Source: Verrucomicrobiia bacterium
Lineage (GTDB): Bacteria > Verrucomicrobiota > Verrucomicrobiia > Limisphaerales > DASXHY01
Reading direction: 5' to 3'
Assembly (NCBI GenBank): GCA_035629175.1
Contig: DASPIL010000067.1
Coordinates: 1 to 64,000, forward strand
DNA: 64,000 nt
Shown in pieces: positions 35,033 through 45,034 of this stretch. Positions within the stretch are counted from its first letter, which is position 1. The number at the start of each line of letters is the position of its first letter. The position numbers and the translations under genes are program-made. Under the pieces are notes generated by a model. The model saw nothing but the letters and a program-made list of their open reading frames with translations, was not told the DNA's origin and did no database searches.

Positions 35033-36478
35033 TCAGCCGGATTCACCCTGATGACTATCTGATTTTGCGATGGTTCGCGCAAGCCAGCCGGCGAACAGGA
35101 ACGCGGGATACGCCAGGGCGGGAATGTAGAGGCTGAACTCGCTAAGTCCCTGAAGAAGCCAGGCAAGCACGCCAATAAACAGCGTCCATTGAAAAAGCGG
35201 CGCGTTCCAGAGTTTGCGCAACACCTGGATCATCAGGATCAGAATCCACGTTGCGAACAGGATGCCGCCTGGAAATCCGGAATCAGAGAATTGTTCCAGG
35301 TAATCGTTGTGCGCCAGGCGCGCCATTTCCGCTTCGGGCGCTTTTATATTTTCGTACGGTCTTTGGAAGGTTCCGGGTCCCGTTCCTGTAATGGGATGCG
35401 CGGCAGCCGTCTGCACCGCCGCGCGCCAATAATCGAACCGCGCTCCCACGCTCGTTGCACCGGATGCGAAATAACTTTGGAAACGAACCGCAAACGCTGC
35501 GACACCGATGAGTGCCATGATGATCAACACTGTCCATTTCAACCGCTTTCCCCAAGGCAGCCGCAACAGCGTGAGGCCAAGTGCGGCCATCGCAATCAGC
35601 CAACCCGACTTTGACCCAGTCCAAAACAGTGCGGCACCTCCCAGGAACAAGAGCAGCCAGATCGCTGCGAGCCTCGTTGCTGGACGGAACTTCCGCGTTT
35701 GAGTGACAACGAGGGCGGACCCCACGGGCAATAGCAGCAATACGGCGCCTGCAAGGGCGTTCGGATAAACGAGCGTTCCGAATACCCGTCCGCGTTCGTA
35801 TTTCTGCACAATCGTGGGATTTGCTATGGCGACGCCATTCGTGGTGACGATAATTTGCTGCTCGCGGAGTTCAGCCATCATCTCGGGCGGAAGGTTTGTC
35901 CACCCCATGGCCTGGCTTTCGACGAGGAACTGTTTTTCGGCCGGGAACTCCACCAGCCTTTGTTCGACGGCGCGAATGGTGCACCAGACAAATCCGGCGA
36001 GCAGACCCGCAAGGATCCATTGCAACGAGCGCTCGCTGAAAAAACAGGATGCGCCTGCGAAGTAACACGCCAGCACAGCGGCAAAATGCCACAGCGTCAG
36101 CGACGTGAGCTCGTGGTCGACGGTCCACATGGCCGCAACGAATTGCCATCCGAACCACAGCAGGGGCAGCAGCAGCAGCAAGCGCCAGCGCTTCCATTCT
36201 TTCACGGATCTCCAGCCCAGCAGCAACGCGGGCGCAGAAAGTAACAGAAGAAACATGGCGCTCCATCGTGGTGGCCACGGGTAAGACCACAAATCCAGCA
36301 GGGTGTCTGGCGGGGCAATTTTGGAATCCAGAATGACCGGGTTCCCAAATTTCAGCAGCGCCAATCCGAGAAACAACCCAAATGCCAGTGCGTAGGCGTC
36401 ACGTCCATCGAACCGTGTGGTCGAGGCTCGAACACTTTGAATTTTGACTGGCGGTTTCAGGGGATTCAGCGCCCTCAC
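35033..36478 (-). CDS. O-antigen ligase/polymerase-like membrane protein
   Basis: The GTG at 36478 is chosen because it lies 14 bases after the holB stop, while the longer open frame overlaps holB. The 481-residue protein has about ten hydrophobic helices and the Wzy/WaaL-type periplasmic loop with YWRAAVQTAAAHPITGTGPGTF and RLAHNDYLEQFSDSG, the His of which is typical of O-antigen ligases. It probably attaches or polymerises a surface glycan, but no glycan cluster is nearby. Confidence 0.87.
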   Translation of the reverse strand: MRALNPLKPPVKIQSVRASTTRFDGRDAYALAFGLFLGLALLKFGNPVILDSKIAPPDTLLDLWSYPWPPRWSAMFLLLLSAPALLLGWRSVKEWKRWRLLLLLPLLWFGWQFVAAMWTVDHELTSLTLWHFAAVLACYFAGASCFFSERSLQWILAGLLAGFVWCTIRAVEQRLVEFPAEKQFLVESQAMGWTNLPPEMMAELREQQIIVTTNGVAIANPTIVQKYERGRVFGTLVYPNALAGAVLLLLPVGSALVVTQTRKFRPATRLAAIWLLLFLGGAALFWTGSKSGWLIAMAALGLTLLRLPWGKRLKWTVLIIMALIGVAAFAVRFQSYFASGATSVGARFDYWRAAVQTAAAHPITGTGPGTFQRPYENIKAPEAEMARLAHNDYLEQFSDSGFPGGILFATWILILMIQVLRKLWNAPLFQWTLFIGVLAWLLQGLSEFSLYIPALAYPAFLFAGWLARTIAKSDSHQGESG

Positions 36479-36491
36479 TCCTGGGCGCAGC

Positions 36492-37520
36492 TCAGAGATG
36501 CAGCTTGAGCAAACCGACTTCCAGCGCCAGTGCCTCTTGCACGTTTGTGTGCAGGAGGCGCTGAGTCGATTCAATCACATGCAAGTTTTCGAGAGCCTGG
36601 TCTGGGGTGATCCGGCGCGCGATCGCGCTGCCACGCTGAAGGTCTGGAAATTCCAGCAACTCCGCGCCGGGTGCTGCGGTTTGCAGCCAGATATCACGCA
36701 ACCAGCGCTGCACGACTGCCAGGAGGTCGGCTCGCTGGCGACGATATTCCGCTTCAATCGCGGCGTTCAATTCGTCCTCCCATCGGTCGCGCAAATTCTT
36801 TTCAGCATCAGGATGGCGTTGCAGGGGCGATCGTGCGGTTTGCGCCTCTTCAATGGCCGCCTTCATTTCCACCAGTTTCTGCAACAGGACGTCCATAAGG
36901 CGATAGCGGCCCAGCAGGCTCTTCTGTTCGCCCGCCGCCATCTCGCAAAAACGCGCAAGCCATGCGCGTTGCGGTTCTGCGAGCGGGCGCGAGCCGTCCC
37001 CGAGAAAGTTGAGCCGCAGGCAGCGGGAGATAATCGTCTCGAGGAGCCGCTGCGGCTCCGTTGTGAGCAGGATGAGGATGGATCGTGAAGGCGGTTCTTC
37101 GAGCGTCTTGAGGAAGGCGTTGGCAGCCTGAACGTTCAAGCGATCGGCAGCGACAATGATCGCAACTTTGTATTCGGCTTCCGTTGGTTTCAGGTAAATC
37201 GCCTGCATCAGTTCGCGCATCTGGTCGACGCCGACGATGCGGAGCTTGGATTCAGGCCGCACCCAATGCACATCTGCGTGGTTGCCGTTCTGGATTTTCT
37301 TGCAGTTGACGCATTGATCGCAGGAATCAATCGCGGCACCGCTTCGGGCGCGAACCGGCGCAAGGCAATTCAAGGTGCGAGCAAGGGTTTCCGCGAGTGC
37401 CTCGATCTCCTCGAGTTGCGTTCCGACAAATAGATACCCATGCGCGAGGCGTCCGCGTTCCAGTGAACGCTGCAACAGCTGCACGCCCTGCTGATGGTCT
37501 GGAAAATCTCTGAACGCCAT
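36492..37520 (-). CDS. holB: DNA polymerase III subunit delta'
   Basis: The 342-residue protein shows the clamp-loader pattern: RLAHGYLFVG at the AAA+ start, a zinc-finger-like C-x2-C-x2-C (SCDQCVNCKK), HWVRPESKLRIVGVDQMREL, then NAFLKTLEEPPSRSILILLTTEP and the SRC motif ISRCLRLNF. The P-loop is degenerate (GTQLEEIEAL in place of GxxGxGKT), as expected for the non-hydrolysing delta' subunit. It begins a run with the ligase-like and sigma genes. Confidence 0.93.
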   Translation of the reverse strand: MAFRDFPDHQQGVQLLQRSLERGRLAHGYLFVGTQLEEIEALAETLARTLNCLAPVRARSGAAIDSCDQCVNCKKIQNGNHADVHWVRPESKLRIVGVDQMRELMQAIYLKPTEAEYKVAIIVAADRLNVQAANAFLKTLEEPPSRSILILLTTEPQRLLETIISRCLRLNFLGDGSRPLAEPQRAWLARFCEMAAGEQKSLLGRYRLMDVLLQKLVEMKAAIEEAQTARSPLQRHPDAEKNLRDRWEDELNAAIEAEYRRQRADLLAVVQRWLRDIWLQTAAPGAELLEFPDLQRGSAIARRITPDQALENLHVIESTQRLLHTNVQEALALEVGLLKLHL

Positions 37521-37659
37521 GCGCGTTCATGTTTGCCCAAGCGCGGGAATCCGGACAATAGAATTCAGCAGCGGAGTGTCTCTCCGAGCCTGCGCGGCCA
37601 ACATCTCCGTGCCGCCGCGAAGCTTGCGGGATGGATCGGGGCAGGTATCGTCTGCGCGT

Positions 37660-38817
37660 ATGCACCTTGTTTTTCCCTCTGTGCGAGTGATCGCATCGAC
37701 ATGTGCGGGTTTCTTTCGGCTGTTCCTGGCGGGCGCGCTCCTCTGCTCCGCAGGATTGTCGCAGGCGTTGGCGGCCGACAAAACAGTGCCCGTCCGGGTG
37801 GGCATCATCGGTCTCACACACGATCATGGCTTCGGGTTTATCCCGCGCCTGCGCAATCGCCCCGACGTGGAACTTGCCGGAATCGTGGAAACGAATCGCG
37901 GATTGGTCGAGGCTTACGCCAGCAACCTGCAGCTCGACACGAATCTATTCTTCAGCAGCGTCGCAGCCATGCAGGGAAAGTCGCGGGTCGACGCAGTCGC
38001 GGTGTTTACAAGCACGTTTGACCACAAGCGGGTGGTGGAAGAATGCGTTGGCCGGGGGATCAGGAGTGTGATGGTGGAGAAGCCGCTGGCGGTCAACTTC
38101 GAACACGCGCGTGCAATCGCCGAAATCGCCGGGCGCCACGAGGCTGAGGTGATTGTGAACTACGAGACCACCTGGTACCCCGTTCACCTGGCGGCATTCA
38201 AGCTGGCTGTGACGGATCGCGCACTGGGAACGTTGCGCAAGATCGTGGCACATCATGGACATCCGGGACCCACCGAAATCGGGTGCACGGAAGACTTCGT
38301 GAGCTGGCTTGCGGATCCTGTTTTGAACGGAGGAGGAGCGCTCACCGATTTCGGCTGTTACGGCGCCGTGCTGATGACGTGGCTGCTGGAGGGCAAGCGG
38401 CCCACGTCCGTGTTCGCAGTAGCGCAACAGTTCAAGCCCGACGTATACCCCAAGGTCGAAGATGAGGCGACGATTGTCCTCACCTATCCGGGAACACAGG
38501 GGATCATACAGGCATCGTGGAATTGGCCGTACGATCGCAAGGACCTCGAGATCTATGGTGCGCGCGGTTACCTGATGCTGCCGAACAGCACGACGTTGCG
38601 GGGCCGTGTGCGCGGGGCGCCGGAGAAGCAACTGGACGTGCCGCCGCTTACAGCGCCCGAAGCAGACCCGGTTTCCTACCTGGCCGCAATCGCGCGCCGG
38701 GAGATAAAACCCTCGGGGATGTCTTCCTTGGAATACAATCTCGTCGTTATGGAAATTCTCGATGCCGCGCGACGTTCGATTCGCGAAGGCCGGCGAGTTG
38801 ATCTGCCGACAAACTAG
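37660..38817 (+). CDS. Secreted Gfo/Idh/MocA family oxidoreductase
   Basis: The ATG at 37660 opens a Sec-type signal peptide (LFLAGALLCSAGLSQALA), although the frame is open 140 bases further upstream. The 385-residue mature protein has VRVGIIGLTHDHGFGF, the VEKPLAVN motif (EKP catalytic Lys), VNYETTWYPVH and LTDFGCYGAVLM. It is probably an NAD(P)-dependent sugar oxidoreductase, like the Tat-exported paralogue at the window start but with a different export route. Substrate unknown. It converges on the alpha/beta hydrolase. Confidence 0.9.
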   Translation: MHLVFPSVRVIASTCAGFFRLFLAGALLCSAGLSQALAADKTVPVRVGIIGLTHDHGFGFIPRLRNRPDVELAGIVETNRGLVEAYASNLQLDTNLFFSSVAAMQGKSRVDAVAVFTSTFDHKRVVEECVGRGIRSVMVEKPLAVNFEHARAIAEIAGRHEAEVIVNYETTWYPVHLAAFKLAVTDRALGTLRKIVAHHGHPGPTEIGCTEDFVSWLADPVLNGGGALTDFGCYGAVLMTWLLEGKRPTSVFAVAQQFKPDVYPKVEDEATIVLTYPGTQGIIQASWNWPYDRKDLEIYGARGYLMLPNSTTLRGRVRGAPEKQLDVPPLTAPEADPVSYLAAIARREIKPSGMSSLEYNLVVMEILDAARRSIREGRRVDLPTN

Positions 38818-38840
38818 GACCGGCATTCCGCAACGAGACG

Positions 38841-40313
38841 CTACCCGCGGATCATCTTAAACACATTAGGAGAGGGCAGGCGCAGCAGTTCGATATCAAT
38901 GATCGTCGTGCGATGGCCCTGAATCCACTGAACCAACTGTTCGGTTTTCAGTTTCATGCGGAACGGCAGGTAGAGGATTTCCTCGGTCTGTGTTTCGATG
39001 GCACTCACTTCCAGCGCGCACATTTCGACTTCGGGTACCATGGCGACCCATTTTCGGCGATTCGCCACATAGGCATCAGTGCGCAAATAGAACGTGATGA
39101 TGTTTCCGCTCACCTGGTTCAGGTGCTTGTCTTCGAAAAGCGTTTGAATCGGCCGCGCCTTGGAATCCTGCTGGGCGGAATCGAAATAGACATCAAAGCT
39201 GCCGGCTGGCCGCCCATCCTGGTCGCGCACGCGGAAGATTACCTGTGCGTGGTGATCGTATTGTGCACGCGTGTCATCCAGCCACTTCTTCCACCAGGCG
39301 GGGGGTTGCTGCTTGAGGGCGCGATCGTAGGTGGCCTCGGTTTCCTTCTCAAACGCGGACACAAGCTGCGGCCACGTTGTGGGCGTCGCCTCGAGGCTCA
39401 TCTGGATCAATCGCAACACCTGCGTCCGCGGCTGCGATCCCGACACTATTCCCATCTCGTCACCGCTGTGCGCGCAATGAAAGGGAATCGCGAACGGAAC
39501 GACGGGGCGGTTGTTGCTGCCCGGAAGTGACGATTCCTTCAGCTCGTAAAACTCAGTTTGTTTGTCCTGGCGGGCGAGGTGTCGATCCTGCTGGCGCACG
39601 GCGTCGGTCCAGCGTGTTTCCAATGCGGCCGGCGTCGGGCCGAAGCGGAGATAATTGAAATTGACGTTGCTCGCGGACACGCGGACCACGCCATCGGAAC
39701 CATCTTCCTTCGCGTAACGAATGGGCACCGTGAACCACTTCACGTCAGCCTGGCTTCCGCAAATGACGGCCTCGTGGACGCCGTAATCGCTGGACAATTC
39801 GTTTCCGGAACGCAGGAAGTGCAGGTGCATGTCGAGCGTCCAGTCGGATCCGAGTTCCAGCGCATGAAGCACGCGAACGCCCCTTTCGGTCCCATGCTGG
39901 AAAACGAAGCGACCCCATTTTGCCACCTGGCCTTTTCCGATGTGAGCCCACCCGCTTCCGAAATTAGCGCCGGCCAGGTAGATGAGATTTTGGAGCGGCG
40001 ACGGCTTGCGGCTGAATTTTCGAAGCCAGTTTCGAATTACGAGCGCTCCCGTGCTGTGAATGATCACATGGAAACGGTTGAGCAGCAGCTTGGGGAAATC
40101 AGTTCGCAACGCCCGATCCAATGCGCGCGAGATATCATCGATGGTCACGCCGTCCTCGAGGCTGATGTAACGGCTGAGGTTGATTTCGACCACTGCCTTC
40201 TGCCCGTAAATCTGTTTCAAAGATTTGGGCAGAGTGCCGTAGATGTTGGGTATGTTGGCGTCGCCGTCTTTGCCTTCCGCGCTATAGCCGTGAATGAGGA
40301 CAATAGGTTCCAT
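38841..40313 (-). CDS. Alpha/beta hydrolase, lipase/esterase-like, 490 residues
   Basis: The N-terminal 200 residues follow a lipase-type alpha/beta fold: PIVLIHGYSAEG oxyanion strand and HVIIHSTGALVIRNWL with the nucleophile Ser in HSTGA (G-x-S-x-G with His in the first place). The C-terminal 250 residues include QVIFRVRDQDGRPAGSFDVYF and a beta-rich region not typical of simple lipases. There is no signal peptide, so the enzyme is probably cytoplasmic. The gene diverges from the AbiGi-like gene with about 130 bases between starts, which suggests joint regulation. Confidence 0.8.
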   Translation of the reverse strand: MEPIVLIHGYSAEGKDGDANIPNIYGTLPKSLKQIYGQKAVVEINLSRYISLEDGVTIDDISRALDRALRTDFPKLLLNRFHVIIHSTGALVIRNWLRKFSRKPSPLQNLIYLAGANFGSGWAHIGKGQVAKWGRFVFQHGTERGVRVLHALELGSDWTLDMHLHFLRSGNELSSDYGVHEAVICGSQADVKWFTVPIRYAKEDGSDGVVRVSASNVNFNYLRFGPTPAALETRWTDAVRQQDRHLARQDKQTEFYELKESSLPGSNNRPVVPFAIPFHCAHSGDEMGIVSGSQPRTQVLRLIQMSLEATPTTWPQLVSAFEKETEATYDRALKQQPPAWWKKWLDDTRAQYDHHAQVIFRVRDQDGRPAGSFDVYFDSAQQDSKARPIQTLFEDKHLNQVSGNIITFYLRTDAYVANRRKWVAMVPEVEMCALEVSAIETQTEEILYLPFRMKLKTEQLVQWIQGHRTTIIDIELLRLPSPNVFKMIRG

Positions 40314-40444
40314 AATGACATCCCGTCCGGAGTTCGTGCCTTGAGTGGTGGGACAAGATTGCCGGAAATCGGCGTGAATCCAAGTTCCAAATCCAAGCCT
40401 TGCAATTCGGATGGCAATCCGAAAACGATGGTGAGTCGCCGCAC

Positions 40445-41359
40445 ATGAGGACAGGCAAGGAAAGAAAACCAGCGGGGAACATTCATCGCCAGCAGTTGTT
40501 TTACTGGATGGGCGCGAGCCTGGACCGTCGCAACAAACGTCGCAAGGTGCTGCGGGATGATCTCGTTCGGGCCTGCTTGGAGCAGGTGGCGGCTAGCTTG
40601 AAACGTGGCATCTGGGTCAAGACACCGCGCGTTCCGGAACAATTTCAGCTCCGCGATGAACAATTTCGACTCGACCTTCCGATTGCGTGCTTCACCGAAT
40701 GGTCCCTCGGCGAAAGCCTGCCGCACACCAGCGAGTATGGCCGCATTGGCCTTGGCTTTCCGAAGCGATGGGTCATTGAGCGCGGCGGACAATCTGTGAC
40801 TTATTTCCGCCATAATGAACGCGGCCATTTTTTGAGAAGTGCCTTTCGGCTCTTGAATGCATTGGGTGAACCGGGACCTGACGGAGCGTGGCGCGCGCGC
40901 GGGATCTCGGGTCTCGAAGACCTGCGTTACTTGCTGCACTTTGCAAAAATGATCCGCTTGCGCCCGCCCGAACGCGAAGGGCGGAAAGTGAAGTCCGTTC
41001 CCGAGGTCCGGCCGCGGACTCGACGAAAAAAGAAACCCGGCGCGGATAAACAGGCGTATCGGCGCAAATTTGGAGCTCCTCTCCACTTTGTTGAAGAACG
41101 CGAGTGGCGGATTGTCTATTCAGAAGCGAATCGCCGCTTTGTCAAAGGTCCGGGCATCCCGGATTTCTTCCTGCCCTATTTGCCGGGCGAAGAATTATTC
41201 ACGCTGGTGCTGCCTGACAACAAGGTCGTAAGCCGCTTGCTGGAACGTGATTGGTTTACGGACCGCTTGTTCACGCCCTGGAAGCATTATCCTGAATTGA
41301 AGGGCCGCCGCGTGCCTCCCGTGACAGTTCTCGCTCACTCAGACATAGGCACTTATTAA
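40445..41359 (+). CDS. AbiGi-like protein (putative abortive-phage-resistance antitoxin family)
   Basis: A 304-residue protein from the ATG at 40445. A TTG 45 bases upstream is also open. Residues 75-120 read LPIACFTEWSLGESLPHTSEYGRIGLGF...QSVTYF, which fits the AbiGi pattern (PF10899: xxCFTDIPL...HxxxYGxxGIGF...PVxYx). A later HFVEEREWRIVY also matches. The basic insert KVKSVPEVRPRTRRKKKPGADKQ at about 190-215 is unusual. AbiGi is the antitoxin partner of the AbiGii toxin, but no AbiGii-like protein is seen. It may work with the divergent hydrolase, which is inference. Confidence 0.75.
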   Translation: MRTGKERKPAGNIHRQQLFYWMGASLDRRNKRRKVLRDDLVRACLEQVAASLKRGIWVKTPRVPEQFQLRDEQFRLDLPIACFTEWSLGESLPHTSEYGRIGLGFPKRWVIERGGQSVTYFRHNERGHFLRSAFRLLNALGEPGPDGAWRARGISGLEDLRYLLHFAKMIRLRPPEREGRKVKSVPEVRPRTRRKKKPGADKQAYRRKFGAPLHFVEEREWRIVYSEANRRFVKGPGIPDFFLPYLPGEELFTLVLPDNKVVSRLLERDWFTDRLFTPWKHYPELKGRRVPPVTVLAHSDIGTY

Positions 41360-41455
41360 ACTGCGTTTCGTTGTTGGCGGGTGTTTTGCGACGGGTGCAA
41401 AACCCGATGGCGATGAGAAATCCAAATTCCTGCCGCCATATGCCCTGCACCATTT

Positions 41456-42802
41456 CTACACGTTGAAGCGATTGCCATCGGCGAGCGCCTTCTTCAGCGC
41501 ATCTTTTACAGCGTCCAATCGCGCGGGAAGTTCGATTGGCTCATTGGCGTATCGGCACGGGAAATCCATTTCCTTCTGGTGATACTTCACCTTCATCTCG
41601 ACGAACTTCAGGCCGTGCGCAGTCGAAATGACCACGACTTTTTCTGCTTTGTCGATTTTGCCTGCCTTGAGCAGCTTGATCATGACAGCGAGGGCGACGC
41701 CTGTGTGCGGGCACGTGAACATGCCCGTGCGATCAGCCAGCGCCGCAGCGTCCGCGAGTTCGTCTTCAGTCGCCTGTTCCACGACTCCGTTGAACTGCTT
41801 CAAGGTGCGGATTGCTTTCTGAATGCTGACTGGATTGCCAATTTGAATCGCGCTCGCGAGGGTTTTTTCAGCCTGGATGGGTTCAAAACTTTCGAAGTTC
41901 TTGAGATAGGATCGATAGAGCGGGTTCGCGCGTTCCGCCTGCGCGACCACGATGCGGGGCAGCTTCGAAATCAATCCGAGATCCCGCATCATGAGCAAAC
42001 CTTTGCCAAGGGCGGAGACGTTGCCGAGGTTCCCGCCGGGAATGATCATCACGTCGGGGACCTGCCAATCGAACTGTTGAACGATCTCAATGCCAACCGT
42101 TTTCTGACCTTCAACTCGCAGCGAATTCATTGAGTTCGCGAGGTACAACGTCTCGTCCTTGGTGATTTCCTGGACCAGCCGCATGCAGCCGTCGAAATCC
42201 GTATCGAGGTAAAGAACAAGAGAGCCATTGGCGACCGGCTGGATCAACTGCGCGAGGGAAATTTTTCCGCGGGGCAGGAGCACGATGGATTGAATGCCGG
42301 CCGCAGCGCAATACGTTGCGAGCGCGGCGGAGGTGTCGCCGGTTGAAGCGCAGGCAACGGCTTTGATGGGCGCGCCTTCCGAGATCATCTGTTTAACCTG
42401 GGAAACGAGGACCGTCATCCCGAGATCCTTGAACGACCCGCTGTGTGTGTTGCCGCACAGTTTGATCCAGAGGTCGTTTACGCCGACAATCTTCCCGAAT
42501 CGCTCCGCCCAGAAAAGGTTGGTGCCACCTTCATAAAGAGAGACAATGTTTTCGTTCGCAATCTGCGGCAGCACCCATTCCTTTTTGCCCCAGATGCCTG
42601 AGCCATACGGCCATTCGTTTCCCTTGTTGCGCTGCTCAAACAGTTTCTTCCATTGGTCAGCGCTTCGGTCCGTTAACGCGGCGGTGTCGTGTTGGACTTC
42701 CAGCAGCGAACTGCAGCGCCTGCATTGGTACACGACGGTGTTGAGCGGGTACGTTTGCCCGCACTCAGAATCGATACACTGGAACCATGCGTTATAGGAC
42801 AT
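41456..42802 (-). CDS. thrC: Threonine synthase
   Basis: The ATG at 42802 gives MSYNAWFQC and a 448-residue protein. An N-terminal zinc-ribbon-like extension (CIDSECG...CRRCSS) precedes the PLP fold. The PLP-binding Lys sits in [14 protein letters not shown], and [20 protein letters not shown] and [15 protein letters not shown] are family signatures. The enzyme converts O-phosphohomoserine to threonine. With asd in the same window it gives two threonine-pathway genes, but they are not clustered. Confidence 0.96.
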   Translation of the reverse strand: MSYNAWFQCIDSECGQTYPLNTVVYQCRRCSSLLEVQHDTAALTDRSADQWKKLFEQRNKGNEWPYGSGIWGKKEWVLPQIANENIVSLYEGGTNLFWAERFGKIVGVNDLWIKLCGNTHSGSFKDLGMTVLVSQVKQMISEGAPIKAVACASTGDTSAALATYCAAAGIQSIVLLPRGKISLAQLIQPVANGSLVLYLDTDFDGCMRLVQEITKDETLYLANSMNSLRVEGQKTVGIEIVQQFDWQVPDVMIIPGGNLGNVSALGKGLLMMRDLGLISKLPRIVVAQAERANPLYRSYLKNFESFEPIQAEKTLASAIQIGNPVSIQKAIRTLKQFNGVVEQATEDELADAAALADRTGMFTCPHTGVALAVMIKLLKAGKIDKAEKVVVISTAHGLKFVEMKVKYHQKEMDFPCRYANEPIELPARLDAVKDALKKALADGNRFNV

Positions 42803-42964
42803 CGTTGCTTTCTCCGGCCCGGTGATCGCGCCAGTCGGAGTAGAATGGCTGGCTGGGCGCTGATTTTCAAGGGTCCCGCGCCGCGGAATTGTACAGGAGG
42901 GATTGCGGTTGCGAAAGTCGCGCTGCACGGCGGCACAGACCCAGGTTTGCGCTTGGGAGCAGGG

Positions 42965-44056
42965 TCAATGGTTGACGACCAGTTTTTGCCGCGGCCGCGC
43001 GAAGATTGCTCCCGGCGTCCCGAGTTGCCGCTTCAGTTCCACGTCTGCATCCCAGGGATTGTCGATGCGCGAGATTCTCCACAGCGCGGTCGGCGATAGC
43101 CGGAACAGGTAGATCCACTCAGAGACAAGCGGCGGGTTTATCAGCGGGAAATCGGATCCATAGAGGAGTCGGCCCTCGAAATCGTTGCGCAGCAGCGCTT
43201 CCTTCATGCAGGGACGCTTGTTGATCTGTGTCAGCGATGAGATGTCGGAAAGGAGATTCGTGTGGCGCAGCATGAGCGCCGCGAGACGATCGGTGCTCCT
43301 CTGTTTTTGAAAATAACCCGTGGAGCCGATATGCGCGGCTATGACCGTCACGCCCAGCTGCAGCGGCAGTTCGAGACGGGCGGGATCCCCAAATTCCTCC
43401 TGCGCCGTGGAGAAGGAACGTTCGTTTCCGGTGTGGGTGAGCAGCGGGAGCTCGAGTTCAACGAGCTTCTGGTAGAATGGAATCAACGCCGGGTCGGCGG
43501 GGTCGAAATTCATGATCGACGGCAGCCATTTCACCAGCACGGCACCTTGGCTCTTTGCCCACGCGAGTTCTTCGAGCGCGTTGGTGCGATAAGGATGGAT
43601 CGAAGCGCCAAACAGCAGGTTCGTGTGACGCTTCACGACTTCAAGCACAAAGGTGTTCGGGACGTAAACTTCCGTCCGGCCGGCATCGAGAACCCCATCG
43701 CGTCCGACGCATCCATCCAGCGCGAGAACCACGGCATGACTCACATGCTGGCTTTCCGACAACAGCCCGGCGAGGCGATCACCCACGATCAGGTCTCCCT
43801 TCTGGAGAAGTTCGTGTTCAGACGTTCCGAAGCTTCGAAGATACGCCTTGAACCGCCAGTTGTTCCGCAATTGCGGCGACACGAAACAGCCGCTGCCGCC
43901 CGCTCCGATTCCGGCAATGTGGCAATGCATATCGACAATCGCGGCGGGCAACGGCTCAACCGGACGATAGGGACGGGCGAAAGCCCAGGCGCTAATCATC
44001 ATTACTCCAGCCAGTCCAAGCGCCAACCTCCGCTTTGTCCAACGGTTTTGTTTCAC
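42965..44056 (-). CDS. Membrane-anchored or secreted amidohydrolase-family protein
   Basis: A 363-residue protein with an N-terminal hydrophobic signal or anchor (LALGLAGVMMISAWAFA). The amidohydrolase TIM-barrel metal ligands are visible: IVDMHCHI (HxH), the His of LLTHTGNE, the His of VIAAHIGSTG and the Asp of LLYGSDFPLI. It resembles amidohydrolase_2-type enzymes, which decarboxylate or hydrolyse small organic substrates. The substrate is not apparent. A long gene-poor stretch follows upstream of it on the right. Confidence 0.88.
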   Translation of the reverse strand: MKQNRWTKRRLALGLAGVMMISAWAFARPYRPVEPLPAAIVDMHCHIAGIGAGGSGCFVSPQLRNNWRFKAYLRSFGTSEHELLQKGDLIVGDRLAGLLSESQHVSHAVVLALDGCVGRDGVLDAGRTEVYVPNTFVLEVVKRHTNLLFGASIHPYRTNALEELAWAKSQGAVLVKWLPSIMNFDPADPALIPFYQKLVELELPLLTHTGNERSFSTAQEEFGDPARLELPLQLGVTVIAAHIGSTGYFQKQRSTDRLAALMLRHTNLLSDISSLTQINKRPCMKEALLRNDFEGRLLYGSDFPLINPPLVSEWIYLFRLSPTALWRISRIDNPWDADVELKRQLGTPGAIFARPRQKLVVNH

Positions 44057-45034
44057 GCGGAAGTTATAGGATGTCTGGGTGAGAGGTCAGAATCGAAAAT
44101 TCTGCGGAGAACATCGAGCCGGGATTGACCGAGCGCGCCTGGGCGCGAGCGTGGTGCATTCCCCGCAACGTCAATTGGCAGGATTCTCTTCGCAATCGCG
44201 AAGGAATCGGAAATTCATCCCGGGACACCCAACGCCAAACTGTTCAGAATCAGAGCTGACTGCAGGTGGTTATGCTTCTGATCCCCTAACGTCTGACGGA
44301 GGGCGCCCGGGTTCGTTTTCACCTCGAGCCCCTGGCTCCGTGTCCCCTGTCGTTCGCTGTGTCGGACGAACGAGCATTTCCCCTCACGAAGCCCCCCTTT
44401 CGTAGTGGTGCAACGAAAATTCTAAATGCATTCAGCGAAAAAACGTTCCGTGGAAGCCGCGGAGCCGCCCGATCGAGACCTGAGCAGCTGTTCGTCACAG
44501 CCTGGACCTGATTCGCAGTGACGCCCGATTTCTCCTTACGCTCCCTGAACAACTCCATAAATATTCCCTGAATCGCTGAGTATTTCCGACGTATTGCAAC
44601 TCTTTGGTGGGGCCCTTTGGACCTTCCCTTTCGGCGACCACGTTCCTAGCAGAGCATCCGATTTTTCTGCAAGTGGTTTTTTTGCTGATCAACGCAAGTG
44701 CCATCCCATCAACGAAATATTCCGGCATTTTTCTTTTTGAATGAACGTGTTCGCGTGTGAAGAAAGGCACTGATTTCAAATGGCTGCTCACGAATTGCTC
44801 GGGCGTTCGCAAAATAGAGCGCGCAATTTTCATGAAATAGGCTGCCTCGCGATTGTCTTGGTTTTCGACATTCGAAAGTTGTTCAGGATTGCGGGGACGG
44901 AAGCATGCCTCGATTTTCTTCCGAAATGTCAGAAATTCAGCAAGTTGCGTTGGTTGGAGGCACCGGCATTCGCTTTGCTAAGAGAGCAAAGGCTCGAGTT
45001 GGAGCTCGGCTGCGCGGTGAAGCGCTGGTGAAGT
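44057..45034. other. Gene-poor region of nearly 1 kb
   Basis: No convincing gene is seen. A 112-codon minus-strand frame (44495-44833) and an 83-codon plus-strand frame (44780-45031) exist but lack family features. A hairpin GATTC-CTTCGC/GCGAAG-GAATC near 44181-44207 and A/T-rich tracts at 44560-44750 stand out from the GC-rich neighbourhood. It could hold decayed genes or an undetected small RNA. Confidence 0.5.

Noticed and set aside
37945-38826. 293-codon minus-strand frame opposite the secreted oxidoreductase
   Set aside because: The plus-strand gene has signal peptide and catalytic motifs, and the antisense frame has none.
44495-44833. 112-codon minus-strand frame in the gene-poor region
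   Set aside because: No domain, no ribosome-binding site and a basic composition of mixed type. Not enough to call a gene.
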